DNA from: Bacteroidota bacterium
GTDB lineage: Bacteria; Bacteroidota; Bacteroidia; Palsa-948
Assembly (NCBI GenBank): GCA_016213405.1
Contig: JACRAM010000100.1
Span: 1-64,000, forward strand
Reading direction: 5' to 3'
Length of the DNA: 64,000 bases
Shown: one piece after another, positions 51,379 to 58,442 of the stretch
Layout: each line of letters begins with the position of its first letter
Numbering within the stretch: position 1 is the stretch's first letter
The notes under the pieces: model-generated
What the model was told of the DNA's origin: nothing
What the model saw: the letters and a program-made list of their open reading frames with translations, nothing else
Database searches by the model: none
Made by a program: the position numbers and the translations under genes

Positions 51379-52767
51379 ATGAGAAGAAGAATTCAAATAA
51401 CACTGTTTACAGTTTACTGTCTGCTGTTTACGGTTACTTGCGCTCAGGTTAATTCTGACAGTTTGATTTCTGTTTATACGAAGAAAGTGCAGAAGTATCT
51501 GGATAAAGAAAATAAAGCATCAGAGGTTTTTTCTTTTACGAAAGACGGAATTGAGGTTTATGCACCAGCAACGGATACTTCGCAGAAAAAATTGGAATTT
51601 ATCGTGTACTGGGATATTTACTGGAATGATACGGTCAATTTTCCGGTGTCTGGTCCCGGTGATATAATTGAAAATTATTTTACACATCCTTATGCCCCCT
51701 TTGATTGGAAAAATTTTGCAAGGAGGTGTAAAATTGAATATGAAGCCAGAAACAGTGGAGGAAGATTGATTGCACCGTTCTATTCTCTTGTATATGCAGG
51801 ACCCAAAATAATGCATGGGAATGGGAAGTGGATGGATGGTTACAAAATCGCCCTCGACCCCGGACACATAGGCGGAGATATTGAAACCGCCAAAATGGAA
51901 AAGAAGTGGGTGGAGATGAAAGTGAATCCGGCTAAGGGCATAAAGGAGCCGATTCAACTCATCGAAGGAGATTTGACTTTAGCCACTGCAAAAATTCTGA
52001 AGCAGAAATTAGAAAGCGAGGGCGCTGATGTAATGCTCACAAGGAAGGAACCGGGCAAATCCGCATTTGGAATTACGTACGAAAAATGGAAGGACAGTTT
52101 GTTTCTTCGCTCGGTTGATTCAGCATTTGCGAGAAGGGATGTTTCATTTGAAGAAAAAAACTTCCTGCTCACCAAAGCAAATGACATAGAAATCTTCCGC
52201 AGGTTTTTCCTTCAGGAAGAAATGCGCGAGCGGGCGAAAAAGATAAATGAGTTTCATCCTGACATAACACTTATCATTCATTTCAATGCAGATGAAACCA
52301 ACCAGAACTGGAACAAACCGACAAAAAAAGATTTCAATATGGCATTTGTCGGAGGAAGTTTTGGCGCGGATGAATTAGATAAACCGGAAGCGAGAATTGA
52401 TTTTCTGCGTTTGCTCCTCACGGATGATATTGAAAGGTCAATTGATTTTTCAAAATATATGGTTGAAAGTTTAGCACAGAAAACAAATGTCCCCGCTGCA
52501 TTAGATTCGAATGCAGTTTATCTGAAAGATAATTGCATTTCCACGGGTACTAACGGAGTCTTCTGCCGTAACCTCGCGTTGACAAGAATGGTAAAAGGAA
52601 CTTTGTGCTATGGTGAATCGCTTTACCAGGATAACATCAATGAATGTAAAGCGCTCAGCAAAAAAGAAATTAAGATTGACGGAATAGAAACTTCAAAGAG
52701 AGTAGAAGAGGTGGCTGAGGCATATTTCCAAGGCATTATCAATTTTGTTAAAAATAAAAACAAATAA
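51379..52767 (+). CDS. N-acetylmuramoyl-L-alanine amidase
   Basis: About 462 residues from the ATG at 51379. The Amidase_3 domain (about 155-450) contains KIALDPGHIGGD (zinc His), ATAKILKQKLESEGADVMLTR, FHPDITLIIHFNADE and a late Glu-containing YGESLY. It cuts the amide between MurNAc and the stem peptide. The signal peptide (about 5-20, TLFTVYCLLFTVTCAQ) is encoded by iterated TGTTTAC/GTTTACTG steps at 51402-51438, another repeat-made export signal. About 70 residues separate the pair of conserved catalytic blocks, longer than in small amidases. Confidence 0.88.
   Translation: MRRRIQITLFTVYCLLFTVTCAQVNSDSLISVYTKKVQKYLDKENKASEVFSFTKDGIEVYAPATDTSQKKLEFIVYWDIYWNDTVNFPVSGPGDIIENYFTHPYAPFDWKNFARRCKIEYEARNSGGRLIAPFYSLVYAGPKIMHGNGKWMDGYKIALDPGHIGGDIETAKMEKKWVEMKVNPAKGIKEPIQLIEGDLTLATAKILKQKLESEGADVMLTRKEPGKSAFGITYEKWKDSLFLRSVDSAFARRDVSFEEKNFLLTKANDIEIFRRFFLQEEMRERAKKINEFHPDITLIIHFNADETNQNWNKPTKKDFNMAFVGGSFGADELDKPEARIDFLRLLLTDDIERSIDFSKYMVESLAQKTNVPAALDSNAVYLKDNCISTGTNGVFCRNLALTRMVKGTLCYGESLYQDNINECKALSKKEIKIDGIETSKRVEEVAEAYFQGIINFVKNKNK
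51402..51438 (+). repeat. Iterated GTTTACTGT repeat encoding a signal peptide core
   Basis: CTGTTTACAGTTTACTGTCT and GCTGTTTACGGTTAC are near-copies of one short unit; translation gives hydrophobic FTVYCLLFTVT. Confidence 0.6.
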
Positions 52768-52778
52768 ATATTAGGAAA

Positions 52779-54368
52779 ATGAAAAACATTTTACTGCCAT
52801 TACTATTTACAACCATAGGTGGATTAGTAAATGGTCAAACCATTCAATGGACTTTTAATTCAGGTCCCGATGGATGGGTATTAACAAATTCCCTCAGCGG
52901 CACAGTGGGCAGCGGTGTGTATGACATCACCATAACAGGTGCCGATCCGTTTATGCATTCACCTAATAATGTAAACATTAACGCTTCTGCGATGGGGCAG
53001 GTAAAGATTCGTCTTCAGAATATCACTCCCGATACTCAGTATCAGTTGTTCTGGATAACCAATGCCGATAACACCTGGAATCAGAGTAAATCAGTTTTGT
53101 TTCCTGTAAATGCAAACGACATCACGCAAACAGATTATATTGTCACTTTGCTTGGCAACACACAATGGTCAGGCACTATCAAACAGTTGCGCTTAGACCT
53201 TGGCAACGCCAACACCAGCGGAAATGTGAAGATAGATGAGATAGATGTTCTGCCCCTTGAGTTCGGGTTGGACAATGGCATTTTGCACCTGCGGCTCGAC
53301 CTCTCGCGCGGAGGATCCATTTCTTATATTTCAAAATCATCTGACTCACGCAGCATTGTAAACATTGCTGACGAAGGCCGTTATGTACAGCAATCATATT
53401 ATGCCGGCATACCGCTAAACCGCCAGGCAGAAGGGCAAAATCCTGCCTGGTCGCCATGGACATGGAATCCCATTCAGGTGGGCGATTCCTATTTGAACAG
53501 GGCGCAGATACTCAACTATCAGCAGAACACAGATACACTTTATGTGAAATGCACTCCCATGCTTTGGGATATGAATAACATGCCTGCCGAAGCGGAAATG
53601 GAGCAGTGGACGATACTCGACAGCAACGCTGTTAAAGTAAAAAACAGGTTGACCTGCCATCGCACCGATACTATTTATGGCGAAGGCATCTTCAATAATC
53701 AGGAACTGCCCGCAGTGTATCCCATTTCGGCATTAAAGAATTTGTATTCTTATTTCGGCACAGCGCCTTTCACCAATGCCCCTTTGGATAATCCACCTGT
53801 TGTAAATCTTTCAAGTGGTTTCTGGGGAGTGTATATGAACGACACCGTAACAGAAAACTGGATGGCTTTTGTGAATGATACTTTATGGGGAATGGGAGTT
53901 TACAAACCCCTTAATCCAAATTTCCTGGCGGGAATGGCAGGCAGTCCCGGATACGAAGCAACCGATGGCTCCACTTCTTACATTGCACCGGTTAAATTAG
54001 AAGCGCTGATGAAAAATTCTGTGTATGAATATACCTATTACCTTGTGATAGGAACATTGGGTGAAATACGCACAAAGATTTACGCTATCAATGCCGATTC
54101 AGTTTCTACCGATGCAGCGCAACCGGCAATGGATAAAGAAACCATATCTGTCAATCCCAACCCAACAAGAGGAGTGTTTAATGTGCAGATGAGTAAATTT
54201 GAAAATGTGCAGATGAAAATCTATAATGTGTATGGTGAATGTGTTCATCAGCATATCTGCACATCCGCACATCAGCAGATTGATTTAAGCGAAGCGCCCA
54301 AGGGAATCTATTTTATCCGAATCAATGACAGCGAAAACGTTATAACCAAAAAGTTGATAATTGAATGA
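52779..54368 (+). CDS. Secreted protein with T9SS sorting domain
   Basis: A 529-residue protein with signal peptide (KNILLPLLFTTIGGLVNG), then a jelly-roll/carbohydrate-binding-like start (IQWTFNSGPDGWVL) up to about residue 155. A middle region of unknown type follows (RLDLSRGGSISYIS, NRQAEGQNPAWSPWTWNP), then a type A sorting domain at about 450-529 (VNPNPTRGVFNVQ, GIYFIRINDSEN). The sorting domain contains a stretch coded by iterated GTGCAGATGA steps and their inverted partner (about 54181-54280). It is exported across the outer membrane; the function of the central part is unknown. Confidence 0.82.
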   Translation: MKNILLPLLFTTIGGLVNGQTIQWTFNSGPDGWVLTNSLSGTVGSGVYDITITGADPFMHSPNNVNINASAMGQVKIRLQNITPDTQYQLFWITNADNTWNQSKSVLFPVNANDITQTDYIVTLLGNTQWSGTIKQLRLDLGNANTSGNVKIDEIDVLPLEFGLDNGILHLRLDLSRGGSISYISKSSDSRSIVNIADEGRYVQQSYYAGIPLNRQAEGQNPAWSPWTWNPIQVGDSYLNRAQILNYQQNTDTLYVKCTPMLWDMNNMPAEAEMEQWTILDSNAVKVKNRLTCHRTDTIYGEGIFNNQELPAVYPISALKNLYSYFGTAPFTNAPLDNPPVVNLSSGFWGVYMNDTVTENWMAFVNDTLWGMGVYKPLNPNFLAGMAGSPGYEATDGSTSYIAPVKLEALMKNSVYEYTYYLVIGTLGEIRTKIYAINADSVSTDAAQPAMDKETISVNPNPTRGVFNVQMSKFENVQMKIYNVYGECVHQHICTSAHQQIDLSEAPKGIYFIRINDSENVITKKLIIE

Positions 54369-54425
54369 GTAAGTTTTACCCCGCCTGCCAAAGGCAGAGG
54401 TACGGAGTTCCTAAATTAATCTTAT

Positions 54426-54433
54426 TACATTTG
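54426..54433 (+). promoter_or_regulatory. Promoter -7 element TACATTTG
   Basis: Exact TAnnTTTG match 22 bases before the ATG at 54455. It decides the start: the upstream ATG of the same frame (54365) lies before this element. Confidence 0.5.
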
Positions 54434-54454
54434 CTTAATCAATACTACTTACAA

Positions 54455-54994
54455 ATGAAAAAAATTATTTTACTCCCGTTCATCGCGGTTATTCTTTTTT
54501 CCTGCGGACCCAGCAAAGAAGAAACAGCGAATGCAAAAAAGAACTTCCTTCAATCTCTTGACAGCATGAATGCTAAACTGGAAGAACAAGTGAACGATTA
54601 CTGTAAATGCCTGGAAACAGGAACTACGGATGAGTGCAACGACAAATATCAGGTATTAGGTGCTACATGGCTGACTGTCAGTAAACAGACGGACGATTCC
54701 TATAAATACAAGGTTACACCGGAAGAAAGCAAGATGGTGCGGGATAAAACCAATGAACTATTTGATAAAAAAGCTACATGCGTCAAAGAGGCAATGGCAA
54801 ATACGATAACGGACGCAGATGGAAAAACGCACCGTGTTGCATCAACTGCCGACAGTTCAGCAAGCACTGATAAAACCACTTCAACTGAAAGTACCGGCAA
54901 TACAAACGCCACTAAAAAAAGTGCAGAAAAAACTAAATCAACGAAGAAAGAAGGGGAACATCATTCAGAAAAAAAATCTGATAATGATATGTAA
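54455..54994 (+). CDS. Small lipoprotein of unknown function
   Basis: 179 residues from the ATG at 54455. The signal peptide is IILLPFIAVILFSCG with the lipidated Cys near residue 17. The body is helical with two Cys in DYCKCLETGTTDEC (about 48-61) and a third later (KATCVKEA). The last 50 residues are a Ser/Thr/Lys-rich, probably disordered tail ending in KKSDNDM. No family is recognised. No operon partner lies downstream; the next gene is more than 500 bases away. Confidence 0.7.
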   Translation: MKKIILLPFIAVILFSCGPSKEETANAKKNFLQSLDSMNAKLEEQVNDYCKCLETGTTDECNDKYQVLGATWLTVSKQTDDSYKYKVTPEESKMVRDKTNELFDKKATCVKEAMANTITDADGKTHRVASTADSSASTDKTTSTESTGNTNATKKSAEKTKSTKKEGEHHSEKKSDNDM

Positions 54995-55004
54995 ACTCTC
55001 TACT

Positions 55005-55160
55005 GGTCAGGATGCCTGACCTGAGCTCAGTAGCCGCTAAGCTTTGCTTAGTGGCTTTGCATTTCTGTAAGCTCAGCTTACACATAACTTAGGCACGAAG
55101 CACAACTTCGCGCCTACTCAAATACAGCCCTGCCGGCAGGCAGCTTAGCGCGGACTGGGA
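55005..55160. repeat. Cluster of five successive hairpins
   Basis: In order: GGTCAGG-ATG-CCTGACC (about 55005-55021), AGCCGCTAAGC-TTT-GCTTAGTGGCT (55032-55056), TGTAAGC-TCA-GCTTACA (55066-55082), AGGCACGAAG-CACAA-CTTCGCGCCT (55091-55115) and CCTGCCGGCAGG (55129-55140). After the last comes GCTTAGCGCGGACTGGG, a relative of the direct repeat at 55498 and 56228. No gene is present in 54995-55523. Confidence 0.85.
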
Positions 55161-55239
55161 CAAATCCAAAGCAACGGGAGAATGATTACTTTATAACTCG
55201 TTGAATAATTCTTCCGCAGAACGACCTTTCAGTTTAATC

Positions 55240-55449
55240 AGAGTAGTATTTCACTGCATCAGAGTAGTATTTCACTGCATCAGAGTAGTATTTCACTGCA
55301 TCAGAGTAGTATTTTACTACTCCAGAGTAGTGTTTTACTGCTACAAAGTAATGTTTTACTACTACAGAATAGTATTTCACTGCAGCAGAGTAGTATTTTA
55401 CTACTCCAGAGTAGTATTTCACTGCATCAGAGTAGTATTTTACTACTCC
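55240..55449. repeat. Tandem array of ten 21-bp palindromic units
   Basis: Ten units with no spacers, each AGAGTAGTATTTCACTGCAT plus C or the variant AGAGTAGTATTTTACTACTC plus C. The second variant contains the perfect palindrome GTAGTA-TTT-TACTAC. The two variants alternate irregularly. It has the same 21-bp period as the array at 1421-1672, but another sequence. Confidence 0.92.
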
Positions 55450-55497
55450 AGAAACCATAAACAACACCAAATACAAGGGCGGTAGTTAAATCTGCTT

Positions 55498-55540
55498 ATT
55501 TCTCTCCCGCACTAAGCAGGAGCTTAGCGCGTACTGGGGA
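55498..55540. repeat. Direct repeat left of the toxin-antitoxin cassette
   Basis: TTATTTCTCTCCCGCACTAA followed by GCAGGAG, then GCTTAGCGCGTACTGGGG. CGCACTAAGC-AGGA-GCTTAGCGCG is a 10-bp hairpin. The same 27-base left part and TTAGCGCGTACTGGG right part recur at 56228-56289. Confidence 0.85.
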
Positions 55541-55655
55541 TTTTTTTCTTTCCGGCAGTTCTTTCGCCTTTCCAAAATTGCCTGCGCCAGAATTTACGAA
55601 GATGTTTTGCCCATTCGCCCGTAACCGTTAGTTGTCCTTTGCGTTTATGAGCCAT
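55524..55655 (-). CDS. Small basic protein, 43 residues
   Basis: Reading from the ATG at 55655 the protein is MAHKRKGQLTVTGEWAKHL, then RKFWRRQFWKGERTAGKKK and IPSTR. It is highly basic and aromatic. I have the impression of similar short proteins with a KRKGQL...WAKHLRK pattern in other Bacteroidota, so it is probably a real gene. Its stop codon and last residues (IPSTR) lie inside the direct repeat at 55498-55540, so the natural C-terminus may have been replaced. It is two bases downstream of the toxin gene on the same strand. Confidence 0.55.
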   Translation of the reverse strand: MAHKRKGQLTVTGEWAKHLRKFWRRQFWKGERTAGKKKIPSTR

Positions 55656-55657
55656 AA

Positions 55658-55951
55658 TTATAAATTTTTGTATTTCTTTTTGTAATCTTGCTTGCATGCA
55701 AACACGCGCAAAATAAAAATTACATTTTCCTCCATGCTGAAAATAATTACATACGGGAATTTCTGAACATACATTTCCCGCGTGAACCTGTATTTATTCG
55801 GATAGGCAAGCGGATGGCGTTTTATATTATCAATAGAATCGAAAATCACATTGGCAAATCTGCCGCCAAGATTTTCCTGTTGTTTATTATACCATTCTTT
55901 TGCATGAACAATATCGCTGACGGCTTTGTCAGTAATTATTAAACGGTACAT
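55658..55951 (-). CDS. RelE/ParE family toxin
   Basis: A 97-residue toxin. The pattern MYRLIITDKAVSDIVHAKEWYN, then GRFANVIFDSIDNIKRHPLAYP and FPYVIIFSMEENVIFILRVFA, is that of the ParE/RelE superfamily (a ParE-like branch that hits gyrase, or a ribosome-dependent RNase; not decidable here). Its ATG (55951) shares a base with the antitoxin stop codon (TGATG), so the two are coupled. Confidence 0.88.
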   Translation of the reverse strand: MYRLIITDKAVSDIVHAKEWYNKQQENLGGRFANVIFDSIDNIKRHPLAYPNKYRFTREMYVQKFPYVIIFSMEENVIFILRVFACKQDYKKKYKNL

Positions 55952-56184
55952 CACTTCTTTGCTTTGCCGTAAACTGCTGACTGTGCTTGTTCGAGAGAGT
56001 AATATTTCAGTTTTCCGGCTTTGTGCTCTGCCAATGTTTTATCTAATTCTTGTTTTTGCGCATCGGATAAAATGCTTTCTTCTCCCGAATGAAGTTTCAG
56101 CACTTTATACACCACTTCCAAAACATTCTCTTCTGCTTCATCAATGTATTGATGTACTTTTTTACGGATGGCTGTTGTTGTCAT
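55951..56184 (-). CDS. Antitoxin of the ParE/RelE pair
   Basis: A 77-residue protein. The helical N-terminal part (TAIRKKVHQYIDEAEENVLEVVYKVL) resembles Bacteroidota addiction-module antitoxins, and the acidic C-terminal half (ILSDAQKQELDKTLAEHKAG) would wrap the toxin. It is the first gene of the operon, which is normal for this type; it likely also represses its own promoter. Confidence 0.82.
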   Translation of the reverse strand: MTTTAIRKKVHQYIDEAEENVLEVVYKVLKLHSGEESILSDAQKQELDKTLAEHKAGKLKYYSLEQAQSAVYGKAKK

Positions 56185-56227
56185 TGTAGTTTTATTTTAA
56201 TACAAAGGTAAGAAATTATACTTGAAA

Positions 56228-56289
56228 ATTATTTCTCTCCCGCACTAAGCAGGAGCCCTGCCTGCAGGCAGGCAGATTAGCGCGTACTG
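56228..56289. repeat. Direct repeat right of the toxin-antitoxin cassette
   Basis: Same ends as the repeat at 55498-55540, but the hairpin loop is enlarged by CCTGCCTGCAGGCAGG, a perfect palindrome. It ends 4 bases before the stop codon of the gene at 56294. Confidence 0.85.
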
Positions 56290-56293
56290 GGTC

Positions 56294-57397
56294 TTATGAA
56301 TTCTGCTTTGCTGCTTGACGCAACAGTTCGTCAAGAACTGAAGTTGATTTATAATCTTCTATCTCCTTTCTAATAGATTTTTGACCAGAATTATATTTAA
56401 CAATATCTCTAAGGATTGTCCACGAAACAACTCCCTTTTTTTTATATACAATACCAAGTAATAATCTATAAAATGCCTTATTGTTAATAAAGTATCTCTC
56501 TTCTTCTGCTTGAGAAATACTTATATTTTTCAGTAATTCATATTCATCTATAACAACATTATTAATAGAAGACGCATTATTTATATTTCTTAATGAAGCA
56601 AGAAGCTTAACATATTTCGCAATATCCATATCTTTAAATATGGTATTAAATATTTTTGTTTTAAATAGTTTTTTATAAATCCAAACTACTGTAGGATTAT
56701 TAAAAAACTCCACAAATTCATCTCCAGAAACATCATGCTTAAACTTAAATGCTAAATTAATTTGCTTAACAATAAATTCAGGAACTTGACTTTGCTTAGG
56801 ATGAGTAAGTTCTTTTATATGGATATCAATTACATTGTCGATTCTTTTTCTTTCATTCCTTGGAAGATATTTTGCTAGAGATTTTATTTCAGATTGCATT
56901 TCCATGACCGTTTCATCAATCAACGGAATAAGAATATTATTCTTTTGCTTGGAAGACAACTCTCTGTCCTTAAAAATAGGAATTAGGACCTCCTCTATGG
57001 TTTTATTAAATGGAGTAAATGAATCGGATAAATTATAATACAAAACAGAATCTACCTCTTTAATATTTCGCAATGATTCATCATATGATTCCCTTAGCAT
57101 AGTAATTTTTTTTTCATCTATTTTTAAAAATCTTTTTCTAAGAACAGGCACACTCATCATAAGTTCATCAGATGGCTCATGGCTTCTAAAAAGTTTTTGA
57201 AGATGAGCTAGCTCCTTCCATATGTGCAATATATTAGCCGAGGCTATCCGGACTCTTTTATATAGCTCTTGCTTTCTATCATATTTTTTTCCTCGTATTG
57301 CCCATATAAAAGCAATGCACACCGCTATTATTGCACCTATATTAAATGCCCCAATAGTTTTTAGTATTGTTTCTGTTGTTGAAACTGAAGGTTCCAT
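56294..57397 (-). CDS. Unknown membrane-anchored helical protein (gene B of a two-gene unit)
   Basis: About 367 residues from the ATG at 57397, which follows the upstream gene by 19 bases; the longer frame overlaps it. One membrane helix near the N-terminus (about 15-35, GAFNIGAIIAVCIAFIWAI) with the bulk inside the cell, to judge from the basic RGKKYDRK that follows. The rest is charged and helical, with no recognised domain. It is AT-rich compared with dnaK next to it, a possible sign of acquisition. Confidence 0.6.
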   Translation of the reverse strand: MEPSVSTTETILKTIGAFNIGAIIAVCIAFIWAIRGKKYDRKQELYKRVRIASANILHIWKELAHLQKLFRSHEPSDELMMSVPVLRKRFLKIDEKKITMLRESYDESLRNIKEVDSVLYYNLSDSFTPFNKTIEEVLIPIFKDRELSSKQKNNILIPLIDETVMEMQSEIKSLAKYLPRNERKRIDNVIDIHIKELTHPKQSQVPEFIVKQINLAFKFKHDVSGDEFVEFFNNPTVVWIYKKLFKTKIFNTIFKDMDIAKYVKLLASLRNINNASSINNVVIDEYELLKNISISQAEEERYFINNKAFYRLLLGIVYKKKGVVSWTILRDIVKYNSGQKSIRKEIEDYKSTSVLDELLRQAAKQNS

Positions 57398-57416
57398 TAT
57401 ATTATTTAAAAAAGAA

Positions 57417-58379
57417 TTACTGAGGATTTTCTGTTTTCCCGGCTTCAAGTAACAACTCCTTACTTCTTTCAAGAAGTAATTGTCGATTTGAAATCTCTTT
57501 GCCTTCAATAACAATTTGTTTTGTTAATGTATTTTTTGCAATAATATCCTCAACATTTTCAAGGATTCCTTTTTTAAGAATAGCTGACATTTCGGGCTCA
57601 ATGAGTTTTTTATCCTCTGCTTCCTTTATCTTTCCTAAAACTGTTATCGTTTTCTCAACATCCTTTAGTGTCTGTCTATACTTGTAAGATTTATGAGCAG
57701 ACACATATTCCCAAAATTGTTTTATTACTTGTGAAATAAGATTCGCAGCCTTAGATGGGAGTTTAATTACAATATTGACATCACTTCCACTATCTATCAT
57801 TGCGACCTGAGGATATATATCAAATTTTTCATTTTCAATCTTATCATATAATAAATAAATAGTCTTTGTAAGTTTTTCTATGCTTGAAATTATTTCATTC
57901 AACTTAGACAATGACACAAGCCCATCGTCAATAACTTCTAAAATTAGATTGCCATTATTTTCTGCTAAATGAATGTCAAAGTTTTTGTTCGAATCAAAAA
58001 TATCTTTTTCTCCAATCAATAGATTATCAACTAAACGAAAAGTTGACAAAAGAGACTTATGAAATGAATAGAAATCATTTAAACCAGTATGAGATAAGAA
58101 TTGAGAACGATGATTTTGATTGGCTGGAATTGTAGAGATAAATGAAATAAGAGTAGAAAAATAATGTGTTTCATATATTTTCTCCGTTTCAAATTCCTTA
58201 AATACTTTCGCCTTGTCGACATCTGATATAGCTTTATCATACCCTCCCTTACTATCAACAATCATCATAAGCAGATTATTGCTAAGGATTTTATCTGTAG
58301 TAAGTAAATTAACTATTTGTCGACTTAATAAATTATTGATAATATCATTAAGATTATTCCTGAGCTCAAGTTTTTGCAT
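57417..58379 (-). CDS. Unknown soluble protein (gene A of a two-gene unit)
   Basis: A 320-residue protein without signal peptide or membrane segment. It is mostly helical, with a central beta-like strand group (NLILEVIDDGLVSLS, IYPQVAMIDSGSDVNIVIKL). The IDSGSDVNIVIKLP segment followed by a long helical pair (about 225-290) is the most distinctive part. No family is recognised. It is transcribed with the membrane protein downstream and separated from dnaK by a terminator-like hairpin. Confidence 0.6.
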   Translation of the reverse strand: MQKLELRNNLNDIINNLLSRQIVNLLTTDKILSNNLLMMIVDSKGGYDKAISDVDKAKVFKEFETEKIYETHYFSTLISFISTIPANQNHRSQFLSHTGLNDFYSFHKSLLSTFRLVDNLLIGEKDIFDSNKNFDIHLAENNGNLILEVIDDGLVSLSKLNEIISSIEKLTKTIYLLYDKIENEKFDIYPQVAMIDSGSDVNIVIKLPSKAANLISQVIKQFWEYVSAHKSYKYRQTLKDVEKTITVLGKIKEAEDKKLIEPEMSAILKKGILENVEDIIAKNTLTKQIVIEGKEISNRQLLLERSKELLLEAGKTENPQ

Positions 58380-58390
58380 TATAAGATTGT

Positions 58391-58429
58391 ATTAAAAAAT
58401 TAAACCCCGAACATTTCTATTCGGGCTTT
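58391..58429 (-). terminator. Rho-independent terminator of dnaK
   Basis: On the minus strand AAGCCCGAA-TAGAAATG-TTCGGGGTTT is followed by AATTTTTTAATAC. It starts 14 bases after the dnaK stop codon and precedes the unknown two-gene unit. Confidence 0.7.
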
Positions 58430-58442
58430 CTGTTGTTAGAGT

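Noticed and set aside
55201-55485. ORF of 94 residues on the plus strand (and 80 residues on the minus strand) over the 21-bp array
   Set aside because: The open frames follow from the 21-bp period; the translation is only a heptad repeat (VVFHCIR) without a flanking domain.
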